Below are positions 52,727-60,939 of a stretch of 64,000 nucleotides of DNA, one piece after another. Both the position numbers and the translations under genes were made by a program. Numbering within the stretch: position 1 is the first letter of the stretch; every line of letters starts with the position of its first letter. Location of the stretch: contig DASPKM010000006.1 in NCBI GenBank assembly GCA_035628135.1, positions 434,001 through 498,000 on the forward strand, read 5' to 3'. The notes beneath the pieces were generated by a model. That model was not told where the DNA came from, did no database searches, and saw nothing but the letters and a program-made list of their open reading frames with translations. The stretch comes from DASPKM01 sp035628135 (GTDB taxonomy: Bacteria > Bacteroidota > Bacteroidia > Chitinophagales > Chitinophagaceae).

Positions 52727-52864
52727 ATATACTCTCTTTTACGCTCCTATCACCTCTTATACTTCTTATCTACCATTAATACAAACTTGCAACTTAATTA
52801 ACACGCAGGATTATGATATGCGCCGCAGGTTATAGTACTTTGCCGCGCTGTATATAACACCGTC

Positions 52865-55303
52865 ATGAGAAACATCCCCTTAATCTGCCTGTTTGCGCTG
52901 TGCTTTCACGTAGCTTTTTCACAAACCGCCAAACAAGTACCCGCAGTAAGAACAACCCTCCCCATCAAAATAGACGGAGACCTTAAGGACGAAGCCTGGA
53001 GATCGGCCCCGCTCATTGCAGGGCTGGTAGAACAGCGTCCTGTTTTCGGGCGCCAGGAAGACGAGCAGAACAAAACACAGGTGTACCTCTTATATGATGA
53101 TAACTTCATTTATTTCGGCGGCATCCTGCGCGAACACAAAGACAGCATTTCAACCGAGCTGGCCGGCCGCGACAATATCGGCGTGAACGATTTTGTAGGC
53201 GTGGTATTCGATACGTACCGGGACAGGATCAATGGTCTCGGATTTTTTGTAACACCGCTTGGCGAACAGTTCGACGTGAAGTACACCATCGGCAATGAAG
53301 ATGGAAGCTGGAACGCTGTGTACGATACGGAAACCAAAATAACCTCCGAAGGCTGGACCTTCGAAATGCGCATACCCTACTCCGCTATACGCTTCAGTAA
53401 AGAAAAAATACAGAATTGGGGAATGCACATTCTGCGGCGTAGAAGCAAATCGGGCCGCCAGCTTTCGTGGAGCCCTATCGATCCTACCAAATTCGGTTTT
53501 ATGAACCAGGCGGGCAACTGGACCAATCTCGAAAATATCAAACCGCCCATCAGGCTGTCTTTTTCACCGTATTTGTCTACCTACCTTACCCGCAATCCCG
53601 GCGCGAATGAGAACTGGGAAACGTCCATCAACGGCGGCATGGACCTTAAGTACGGCATCAGCGATGGATTTACCATGGACATGACGCTGATACCGGATTT
53701 CGGGCAGGTGCAAAGCGATAACCAGGTGCTGAACCTTACACCCTTTGAGGTAAGGTTTAACGAGAACCGCAGCTTCTTTAACGAAGGCACGGAATTGTTC
53801 AACAAGGGCAATCTTTTTTACAGCAGGCGTATCGGCGGCACGCCCATTCACTATTATGATATCTATGGCCGCGTCGATTCAACGGAGACGATTGTAAAAA
53901 ATCCTTCGGAAACAAAACTGATCAATGCCACCAAGATCAGCGGAAGAACGCGGAAAAAACTGGGCATTGGCTTTTTCAATGCCATTACAAAAGCGCAATT
54001 CGCAACAGTAGAAAACTCAGTTAAGGAACACCATAAAGTGGAGACCAACCCGCTCACCAACTATAATGTGCTGGTATTGGACCAGGCCATGAAAAACAAT
54101 TCGAGCGTTACGCTGGTCAATACCAATGTTTGGCGAAGCGGCAAGGATTACGACGCCAACGTTACCGCGGTGCTGTGGGACCTGTACGACAAAAACGTCG
54201 ACTGGAACGTATGGGGACAGGTAACACACAGCAGGTTGATAGGATTTGAAGCGCTTGGCAAAACGCTTGCGGGCTATCACTACAACGCCTTTGTTGGCAA
54301 GTTCAAGGGCCGTTTCAATTTCGACATACACCGGTTTTTTGCGGATGAAAAATACGACCAGCGCGACATGGGTTATTTCACCAATAATAACTATCTCACC
54401 CATGGCTTTTATGCCGGATATAAATGGATCAAACCAAAAAGCTTTTACAACAATATTTACCTGAACATCAACGGTAACTATTCTGAAATGTACAAGCCGA
54501 GGCGGTTCCAGTACCTCCGCATCAATGGTAACGTGAACGGCCAGTTGAAAAACTTATGGCAGGTGGGCATCAATGGAGACATCCGTCCCGAGAACCAGGA
54601 TTTTTATGAGCCGCGCAAAAACGGCAGCAAGGTAAAACTGCCCGCATCGTGGATGACCGGATTTTGGGTGAATACCAATCGTGCAAAAAAATATTCAGCT
54701 TCGCTGGAAATGTATCACCGCACTTCGCGCAAATACCGTTCGCACAGCACAGACCTCTATATCGGTAATAATTACCGCTTCAACGATAAGTTCAGCGTGG
54801 GGGTTTCTACCTACATGGAGGTATACAACCGTAACCTGGGCTTTGCATATATTCCGAATGCGCGTGATGAAGTTGTTTTCGGCTTGCGCGACCGCCGCAC
54901 CGTTGAAAATGTATTGAACGTGAAGTACAACTTCAACAACAAGATGGGCCTCACCTTCCGGCTGCGCCATTACTGGAGCAAGGTGCACTATACCGAATTC
55001 TTCGAGCTGCAGGATGATGGCTATGTGAAGGGCATGCCCGTTGGCACCGCCGTGGAAAATCCTGACAACAACGTTAACTTCTTCAACATCGATATGAACT
55101 ATACCTGGCAGTTTGCGCCCGGCAGTTTCTTGAATGCAGGATGGAAGAGTGCTTCACAATTGTTCGATCAGCTGGTGCAGGAAAGATATTATCACAATTT
55201 CCGCAATACGCTGGATGAGCCAAAGCAAAATATCTTGTCGATAAAAGTGATCTATTACCTGGATTATCTGAACCTGCAGCGCAAACGTCTACGAAAAACG
55301 TAG
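52865..55303 (+). CDS. DUF5916 outer-membrane-type protein with CBM9-like domain (812 aa)
   Basis: Signal peptide ends near AFSQT. Residues 30-215 form a carbohydrate-binding-module-9-like beta sandwich (IKIDGDLKDEAW, VYLLYDDNFIYFGG, GWTFEMRIPYSAIRF). The rest (about 230-812) is the DUF5916 region, with alternating aromatic strands (NLNINGNYSEMYKPRR-like, YRFNDKFSVGVSTYMEVYNRN) ending in an aromatic strand, as expected for an outer-membrane beta-barrel. GTELFNKGNLFYSRRIGG near residue 315 is a family landmark. Function is unknown; sugar or peptide sensing or uptake is possible. The gene ends close to a short intergenic region before a 50-residue gene. Confidence 0.85.
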   Translation: MRNIPLICLFALCFHVAFSQTAKQVPAVRTTLPIKIDGDLKDEAWRSAPLIAGLVEQRPVFGRQEDEQNKTQVYLLYDDNFIYFGGILREHKDSISTELAGRDNIGVNDFVGVVFDTYRDRINGLGFFVTPLGEQFDVKYTIGNEDGSWNAVYDTETKITSEGWTFEMRIPYSAIRFSKEKIQNWGMHILRRRSKSGRQLSWSPIDPTKFGFMNQAGNWTNLENIKPPIRLSFSPYLSTYLTRNPGANENWETSINGGMDLKYGISDGFTMDMTLIPDFGQVQSDNQVLNLTPFEVRFNENRSFFNEGTELFNKGNLFYSRRIGGTPIHYYDIYGRVDSTETIVKNPSETKLINATKISGRTRKKLGIGFFNAITKAQFATVENSVKEHHKVETNPLTNYNVLVLDQAMKNNSSVTLVNTNVWRSGKDYDANVTAVLWDLYDKNVDWNVWGQVTHSRLIGFEALGKTLAGYHYNAFVGKFKGRFNFDIHRFFADEKYDQRDMGYFTNNNYLTHGFYAGYKWIKPKSFYNNIYLNINGNYSEMYKPRRFQYLRINGNVNGQLKNLWQVGINGDIRPENQDFYEPRKNGSKVKLPASWMTGFWVNTNRAKKYSASLEMYHRTSRKYRSHSTDLYIGNNYRFNDKFSVGVSTYMEVYNRNLGFAYIPNARDEVVFGLRDRRTVENVLNVKYNFNNKMGLTFRLRHYWSKVHYTEFFELQDDGYVKGMPVGTAVENPDNNVNFFNIDMNYTWQFAPGSFLNAGWKSASQLFDQLVQERYYHNFRNTLDEPKQNILSIKVIYYLDYLNLQRKRLRKT

Positions 55304-55477
55304 CAAGGGCCCACATCGCGGTTCCTTTTCCACACATAAGTGTCTCACTGTGGCCATTTGCATTTGACCGGGAACACCCTGATTGCACATATCAGGAGCT
55401 GCTTTGTGGCCCACATTCCCCAAACTGATGCAAATTCCCGCCATCATTTTATGCTTTTTGAATTGGCATGCTATTTA

Positions 55478-55489
55478 CCCTATATAGGG
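55478..55489. promoter_or_regulatory. 12-bp perfect palindrome upstream of the 50-aa gene
   Basis: CCCTATATAGGG, 13 bases before the ATG at 55503. It could be an operator or part of a promoter. The gap 55304-55477 holds nothing else I can name. Confidence 0.4.
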
Positions 55490-55502
55490 AAAAGGATTTG
55501 TT

Positions 55503-55655
55503 ATGAATACGGACTCAAAATCGAAAAGCATGGTACAGCATGATTCCAAAGACGAATTCAGGCCCGGTGCTACCATCGCGGTATTGACCTTATTGTTGGC
55601 ATTCATCGCGTCAAGCGTCTATATATTGATCACCGGATATTTAAACATTGCTTAA
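55503..55655 (+). CDS. 50-residue single-helix membrane protein
   Basis: A frame of 50 codons, MNTDSKSKSMVQHD..., with a charged N-terminal half (DSKDEFRPG) and one hydrophobic helix from about residue 24 to 46, ending YLNIA. The pattern of an acidic linker, Arg-Pro-Gly, then a single helix is like small auxiliary subunits of heme-copper oxidases (subunit IIa), which is a loose resemblance only. No oxidase gene is adjacent. It precedes a terminator at 55741. Confidence 0.55.
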   Translation: MNTDSKSKSMVQHDSKDEFRPGATIAVLTLLLAFIASSVYILITGYLNIA

Positions 55656-55740
55656 ATCCTATATCCTTTGACGTAAGATCCAATTCCCTTGAATATTTAT
55701 TCATTACTCTAATAGAAAGCAATATAAAGGAGCATCCTTT

Positions 55741-55771
55741 CCTCCCGGTTAATTCCGGGAGGCTTTTTTTT
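55741..55771 (+). terminator. Terminator after the 50-aa gene
   Basis: CCTCCCGG, loop TTAATT, CCGGGAGG, then CTTTTTTTT. An additional small hairpin AAAGGA/TCCTTT lies immediately upstream. Confidence 0.85.
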
Positions 55772-55863
55772 GCATGTAACTTTCATATTTGCTTCATCGT
55801 TTCCCAGGATCGACGTATGCATAGGGTATTTTTAGTTATTTTCATTTATTAACTGCTTAATGT

Positions 55864-57483
55864 ATGAAAACAATTCTCCTCTTGCTGGTATTGGTCCTGC
55901 CCTTTGCCGGTGTTGCACAGTCCTGGGAAGACACCGTCCGCTCCATTGAAAAAATATTTGAACGATATAAATCTACCGGTCCCGGCGCGCAACTGGCCAT
56001 TAGCCGGCATGGCCAGGTAATTTTTTCGAAGGCCTGGGGCTTAGCCGACCTGGAACACAATGTACCCCTTACCACTACCTCGGTAACAGAGGCGGGGTCT
56101 GTGTCGAAACAGTTTACCGCCGCAGCCATCCTGTTGCTGGAACAGCAGGGCAAGCTTTCACTGAATGACGATGTGCGCAAATACGTTCCTGAACTAAAGG
56201 ATTATGGCACGCCCATTACGTTACGGCAAATGATGCAGCATACGAGTGGCCTCCGGGATTGGGGAGCAATCGCCGCCGTGGCCGGATGGCCGAGGAGCAC
56301 AAAGACGTATAACAATAACGACGCATTGTACATTATTGCACTGCAACAGGGGCTTAACAACAAGCCCGGAGCAGAATACCTGTACAGTAATTCCAATTAT
56401 AACCTGTTTGCAGTGATCGTTGAAAGAGTAAGCGGCATAAGCCTGGCAGAATTTACGCGCAGGCACATTTTCGAGCCGGCAGGCATGAAGCACACCCAAT
56501 GGAGGGATAATTACAAAAAGGTGGTCCCGAACCGGGCGATAGCTTATTCCAAATCCGGCGGCGACTATTTGACCAATATGCCCAACGAATTTGTTTATGG
56601 CAATGGCGGGTTGCTTACCACCGCCGAAGACCTGCTTACGTGGACACATTACTATACCACTGGAAAATTCGGCAGTCCTTCGCTGCTACCAAAGCAATTG
56701 GAGACCACACCGCTGAATAATGGCAACCGCAATGGATACGCCGCGGGGCTTTCCATAGGAAAAGCAAATGGACTAGACGTTATTGCGCACGATGGAGCTA
56801 CCGCGGGTTACAGGGCCAACCTGGAACACTTTCCTTCGCTGGGCCTTACGATCGCATGGCTGAGCAATACTTCTGAATTCGATAACGCCGGCTCTGTCGT
56901 GGGCCAGGTACGAAACCTGTTCATTGCACCTTTGAGCCAACAGTCCCCGAACCATCCGGCATTCACCGTTACGCAGGAAAAACTCGACAGTTATGCGGGA
57001 TGGTACCGCAATTCCCGTACGGGCGGCGGTATCCGCCTTGCTATAAACAATGGCAGGCTGAACGCAACACAGGTGGGCGCTTTACAGCCCGTGGGTGATC
57101 GCGTATTCGCAGTCGGCAATAACCGCCTGGAATTATTGCCCGACCATCGCCGCAACGGATTGCTGTTTGTAACAGCAGGCAAGGACTCCATTTATTTTAC
57201 CCCGGTGGATTCCGCTAAGATCGACAGCAAAACCCAGAACGAGTATGTTGGCGAATACTATTCAGCAGAAGCAGAAGCCAGGTACATTGTTTATACAAAG
57301 GATGGAAAATTATTCGTGCAGCTAAAACCCCAGGCGCCCATAGAGCTTAGGCCTACTTATAAAGATGGTTTCGATACCTTTTTCGGAAACGTGTATTTTG
57401 AAAGGGACCGCCGAAACAAGATCGTCAATTTCAAAGTATCTTCCGGCAGGGCGCGGAATGTTGAGTTCAAGCGGATCCAATAA
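55864..57483 (+). CDS. Exported beta-lactamase-fold serine hydrolase
   Basis: A signal peptide ends near GVAQS. The catalytic domain (25-370) has S79-V-S-K82 in AGSVSKQFTA, YSN in YLYSNSNY, and HDG in IAHDGATAG. The last 150 residues form one or two beta domains (DSYAGWYRNSRTGGG and then KTQNEYVGEYYSAEAEA), of the DUF3471-like type found in many such esterase/peptidases. It hydrolyses esters or D-amino-acid peptides in the periplasm or outside. A terminator follows the stop. Confidence 0.88.
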   Translation: MKTILLLLVLVLPFAGVAQSWEDTVRSIEKIFERYKSTGPGAQLAISRHGQVIFSKAWGLADLEHNVPLTTTSVTEAGSVSKQFTAAAILLLEQQGKLSLNDDVRKYVPELKDYGTPITLRQMMQHTSGLRDWGAIAAVAGWPRSTKTYNNNDALYIIALQQGLNNKPGAEYLYSNSNYNLFAVIVERVSGISLAEFTRRHIFEPAGMKHTQWRDNYKKVVPNRAIAYSKSGGDYLTNMPNEFVYGNGGLLTTAEDLLTWTHYYTTGKFGSPSLLPKQLETTPLNNGNRNGYAAGLSIGKANGLDVIAHDGATAGYRANLEHFPSLGLTIAWLSNTSEFDNAGSVVGQVRNLFIAPLSQQSPNHPAFTVTQEKLDSYAGWYRNSRTGGGIRLAINNGRLNATQVGALQPVGDRVFAVGNNRLELLPDHRRNGLLFVTAGKDSIYFTPVDSAKIDSKTQNEYVGEYYSAEAEARYIVYTKDGKLFVQLKPQAPIELRPTYKDGFDTFFGNVYFERDRRNKIVNFKVSSGRARNVEFKRIQ

Positions 57484-57501
57484 CAAGCTTTTAACCCATT
57501 G

Positions 57502-57552
57502 AGCCGGTAAGCTAGTCGCTGATATGAGATGCTTACCGGCTATTTTATTATA
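57502..57552 (+). terminator. Terminator of the serine hydrolase gene
   Basis: AGCCGGTAAGC (57502-57512) pairs perfectly with GCTTACCGGCT (57531-57541) and is followed by ATTTTATTATATT. Confidence 0.75.
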
Positions 57553-57580
57553 TTGCTGTTCCCTAAACAATTGCCGTGAT

Positions 57581-59041
57581 ATGAAACTCAAATCCGCTCT
57601 CTTATTCCTTGCAGTTTGCACTGCGTGCTCCCTTGCACACGCGCAAATCATGTCCGAATCCCAAAGCCAGCTAAAATGGATGAAAGTGGGTGGCGCCGAA
57701 AATGTGCTCTACTTCCCGAACAATGAAATGGTGGTGCCTGCCATGATAGACAGGAGGACCTACAGCGTTGTAAGGATCAACGACAAAGGCGCTGAAAAAT
57801 GGAAGCACGACCTGAAAGAAAAAGGTAGAAAGGAAACTATTGTCGGCATCGGCAAATTCAAAGGCAATATCCTGGTGCTTATCGCCAATGATGTGAGCAA
57901 TAACTATAGTTATGGCATGATCACGCGGATTGAAGGCCTGCTGCTGGATGGCGCCAAAGGCACCGTGCTGCAGGAAAAAACATTGATCCTGCTCGAGGGC
58001 AAGAACTATGTTGAAGCCCGCATGATAAAGGACAAGAATGGAGAAGTACAACACGTAATGATCCGGCACACGCGCTGGGATGGCGAAGAGGGGTTTGCAA
58101 GCCGCAGAATATCCCGCGAACGCGCACAAAGCAAAAAGATCGAGTTGTATGATATATCACCCGAACTTACCGCCACCGTGGCACATGAATACGGCATTAA
58201 CGAAGACGTGTTCTTTTATGGGATGGGCAGCCTGCCCACCGGCGACCTGCTGGTGCTGTGGCTGAACAAAACCGGTGAGCTGGTAATGGAACAATTCAAG
58301 GGCGATGGCGTGGAAGCAAGAGTAGTACTGCCATTGGATTGGGACAAGGAATCAGATTTTTCGGTGAACATGAGGATGAATCCCGACAAACCTACCCACG
58401 TGGTTTGCGGCATCAATCATACCAACAGGGGCAAACGCATCGCCACGATGCTGGTTGACCTGGAAACCAAAACCGTTAAAACGCACGAAGAGAAAATAAC
58501 CAAAGATTACAGGCGCGAGCTGGAAGCAACCGCAGTGGCTTTTAATGCAAAGCGGCTAGTTATCCAGAATGAACTGTACAAGGACATGATCGTGACCGAC
58601 ATTGAATTTTACCAGGACAAAACGATAGTGGTAAAAGAGATCGGCGCACCTACCAGCCGCAGCTACATGAACGGGGACGCCATCATCACCGTGTTCGACA
58701 AGGACATGAAGGTGCTGAAACATTTCTTCATCAATAAAACATATCCCGACCCGGTGGGCAAATCTGTTTCACTGAAAGTGTCGGGCGATAAATTACAACT
58801 GTTAACGGTAGACATGTATGGCCTAGCCACCGTTAGTTTGCTGTACGGCGAAATAAACCTGAAGACGCTGGAATGGATCAAGCTGGCCAAGGTAAAAGAA
58901 GGCAAGAAAGAAGTGTTTGGAACGCCGTTCAGGATCTGGGAGACCATCTGGCTGCCCAACAACATGCTGGTTAACCAGGCCGATCCTCCCGGCTTGAAAT
59001 TCATCAAAGGAGAGTTGAAGCCGGTGACGTATGATAACTAA
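57581..59041 (+). CDS. Secreted protein of unknown function (486 aa)
   Basis: ATG at 57581 gives a signal peptide ending near AHAQI; the longer frame from 57524 overlaps the terminator. The mature protein is beta-rich throughout, with repeating patterns such as WKHDLKEKGRKETIVGIGKFKGNILVLIA-type segments, compatible with a propeller or solenoid. I recognise no family. It is followed at once by a dispersed repeat. Confidence 0.65.
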   Translation: MKLKSALLFLAVCTACSLAHAQIMSESQSQLKWMKVGGAENVLYFPNNEMVVPAMIDRRTYSVVRINDKGAEKWKHDLKEKGRKETIVGIGKFKGNILVLIANDVSNNYSYGMITRIEGLLLDGAKGTVLQEKTLILLEGKNYVEARMIKDKNGEVQHVMIRHTRWDGEEGFASRRISRERAQSKKIELYDISPELTATVAHEYGINEDVFFYGMGSLPTGDLLVLWLNKTGELVMEQFKGDGVEARVVLPLDWDKESDFSVNMRMNPDKPTHVVCGINHTNRGKRIATMLVDLETKTVKTHEEKITKDYRRELEATAVAFNAKRLVIQNELYKDMIVTDIEFYQDKTIVVKEIGAPTSRSYMNGDAIITVFDKDMKVLKHFFINKTYPDPVGKSVSLKVSGDKLQLLTVDMYGLATVSLLYGEINLKTLEWIKLAKVKEGKKEVFGTPFRIWETIWLPNNMLVNQADPPGLKFIKGELKPVTYDN

Positions 59042-59054
59042 TTGTTTATAGTTC

Positions 59055-59178
59055 ATCAGGTCATTGGGTCATTGGGTCATTAAGTCATTACCTCATCACC
59101 TCGATACAACTTTTAACTTTGACTTTACGTCTGAAGGGTTGATCTTTGACCCAATGACTTATTGACTTAATGACTTAT
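59055..59178. repeat. 8-bp-period inverted repeat, copy 4
   Basis: Left arm AGGTCATTGGGTCATTGG and GTCATTAAGTCATTA; right arm GACCCAATGACTTATTGA and CTTAATGACTT, ending at the start of the next gene. The centre contains AAGGGTTGATCTTTGACC. The repeat abuts a stop at its left and a start codon at its right. Confidence 0.75.
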
Positions 59179-59820
59179 ATGCGTACACTATTCGTTCTGC
59201 TCCTCGCTACCATCACTTGCTGTACCTTCGCACAGGAGAGAGAATTTCCCGATTTCCGCAGCAAGAAAGAGAACTTCCTGAGGATGCAGGAAAAAGACAT
59301 TCGTGCAGACCTCGCCTCATTTACCATGGGCGGAATGGATGAAAGCATGGGCAAGGGCAAGCTCGCCTCTATTCCCGCTACCAGCTATGGCAATGATTAC
59401 ATTACTTTCAGCGGCGACAACATACAGGTAACTATCAAGGCTGTTCCTTTTGATGAAAGCAAGCATAAGCTGCAGTTTTACAATAAGGAACATCTCGTAA
59501 GGATCAATGGAAAGCCTTATTACGGCAATTATGGCGAAATTCCCTCCACCGTCATCAGTTCCGTTACGGTGCTTATCGGCAAGGACACGGTGGCCATACC
59601 TGCCGCAGCGTACGCCGACCTGTACGAACCCGATTTTACTTATCTGGATGGCAGTGGCGTAGTAAAGTCTTACAACAAGGTGTACCTGTCGCCGGACAAA
59701 AGCAAAATTTACATTTACATGCTCAACCGCGATAATACCGGCAGCTACGAAGTTACCTGGGTGATAAAGGATAAGCAGTACCTGCGCCGCGTTATAGACT
59801 TCGGGTTCCTGAAACAATAG
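59179..59820 (+). CDS. Secreted protein of unknown function (213 aa)
   Basis: ATG at 59179 gives MRTLFVLLLATITCCTFAQ, a signal peptide; the ATG at 59170 lies inside the dispersed repeat and is less likely. The mature part is beta-rich (IPATSYGNDYITFSGDNIQVTIKAVPF). I recognise no family. The promoter must lie in or before the repeat. Confidence 0.65.
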   Translation: MRTLFVLLLATITCCTFAQEREFPDFRSKKENFLRMQEKDIRADLASFTMGGMDESMGKGKLASIPATSYGNDYITFSGDNIQVTIKAVPFDESKHKLQFYNKEHLVRINGKPYYGNYGEIPSTVISSVTVLIGKDTVAIPAAAYADLYEPDFTYLDGSGVVKSYNKVYLSPDKSKIYIYMLNRDNTGSYEVTWVIKDKQYLRRVIDFGFLKQ

Positions 59821-59850
59821 TTTGCAGCCGGCGGGTTTACTTTTTGTGGT

Positions 59851-59858
59851 TAGCTTTG
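59851..59858 (+). promoter_or_regulatory. TAnnTTTG box suggesting a leaderless start
   Basis: TAGCTTTG is an exact match and ends only 4 bases before the ATG at 59863. Transcription would begin at or inside the start codon. No -33 TTTG lies at the ideal distance (the nearest is 26 bases upstream). Confidence 0.45.
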
Positions 59859-59862
59859 GAAC

Positions 59863-60342
59863 ATGTCTGCCGCCCACTACATTACGCATTTGCAAATGGA
59901 GCCGCATCCCGAAGGCGGCTATTTCAAACAAACATATTGCTCGCCGCATTCCGTTACCACGCCTGCTGGCGAACGCCCTTATTCAACCGCCATTTATTAC
60001 CTGCTGGAGCAAGGCGATTTCTCCGCCTTTCATCGTCTTAAAAGCGATGAATGCTGGCATTTTTATGCTGGCGGTACTTTGATCATACATATCATTGAAC
60101 CCAATGGAAATTATTACAGTACGCGGTTAGGCAACAAAGTGCAGGCAGGCGAGCAGCCACAATTTGTAGTGCCTGCCGGACTATGGTTCGGAGCGGAACC
60201 CGCGGAAGGATCGGCATTTTCACTGGCAGGCTGTACGGTGGCTCCCGGATTTGTATACCAGGATTTTGAAATGGCTGACAAGGCAGCACTGCTCAAAGAA
60301 TATCCCCGGCACCATGCCATCATTCATCACCTATGCCGGTGA
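59863..60342 (+). CDS. DUF985 cupin protein
   Basis: A 159-residue protein. MEPHPEGGYFKQTY at the start, STAIYYLLEQGDFSAFHRLKSDECWHFYAG in the middle and VPAGLWFGAE later are the conserved blocks of the DUF985 (cupin 5-like) family, small double-stranded beta-helix proteins that bind a ligand or metal. The pair in LKSDECWHFYAG supplies His and Glu likely to bind metal. The function of the family is unknown. It is possibly transcribed without a leader. Confidence 0.85.
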   Translation: MSAAHYITHLQMEPHPEGGYFKQTYCSPHSVTTPAGERPYSTAIYYLLEQGDFSAFHRLKSDECWHFYAGGTLIIHIIEPNGNYYSTRLGNKVQAGEQPQFVVPAGLWFGAEPAEGSAFSLAGCTVAPGFVYQDFEMADKAALLKEYPRHHAIIHHLCR

Positions 60343-60455
60343 TGCAAACTCACCAATTGTACAGCTTTAACCTTACGAAGTATTAAATACCGCAAATACA
60401 TCTTGCTGTGGTATGGCATTTGTTGATTTGTAAATGAACAATACTTCTATATACA

Positions 60456-60938
60456 ATGAAAACGATATATAAAAATTTCGGCTGGATATTAGGAATACTT
60501 ATCACAGCTTCTGCTTGCGTGAGCACCACGGCGCAGGACGGCAATGCTGATTTTAAGAACATGATCGATTCCAAGCGGTTTGTGTTCGTAGCGCAGAGCG
60601 TTACGCCGCTGGGAGGACGGTTTCAGCAATTGACCACGGAATACGACCTGAAGGTTCGCCCTGATTCGGTGATAGCATACCTGCCGTATTTCGGTCGCGC
60701 TTTTTCCGCGCCGATCGATCCCAACAAAGGCGGTATACAGTTTACGTCTACCGACTTCGAGTATACGCAGGCTGCGCGCAGGAAAGGCGGATGGGATATT
60801 TTGATCAAACCCAACGATACTGACAATGCGCGGCAGCTAACCCTCACCGTTACAGAGGGTGGTAACGCCACGCTGCAGGTGGTGAGCAATAACAGGCAGT
60901 CGATTTCTTTCAATGGATATATTAAGGAAAGAAATTAA
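60456..60938 (+). CDS. DUF4251 lipoprotein-like protein
   Basis: The signal peptide region ends ASACVSTTAQ, so either a lipoprotein (Cys21) or a secreted protein. The IDSKRFVFVAQSVTPLGG, YDLKVRPDSVIAYLPYFGRAFSAP and GGWDILIKPNDT blocks are the signature of DUF4251, a bacteroidotal beta-rich domain with unknown function. It ends with SISFNGYIKERN. The stop is one base from the stop of the convergent gamma-glutamyltransferase gene. Confidence 0.87.
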   Translation: MKTIYKNFGWILGILITASACVSTTAQDGNADFKNMIDSKRFVFVAQSVTPLGGRFQQLTTEYDLKVRPDSVIAYLPYFGRAFSAPIDPNKGGIQFTSTDFEYTQAARRKGGWDILIKPNDTDNARQLTLTVTEGGNATLQVVSNNRQSISFNGYIKERN

Positions 60939-60939
60939 G

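Noticed and set aside
55340..55543. 67-aa frame upstream of the 50-aa gene
   Set aside because: Lacks an ATG-based start and a ribosome site, and conflicts with the 55503 frame, which has a membrane helix.
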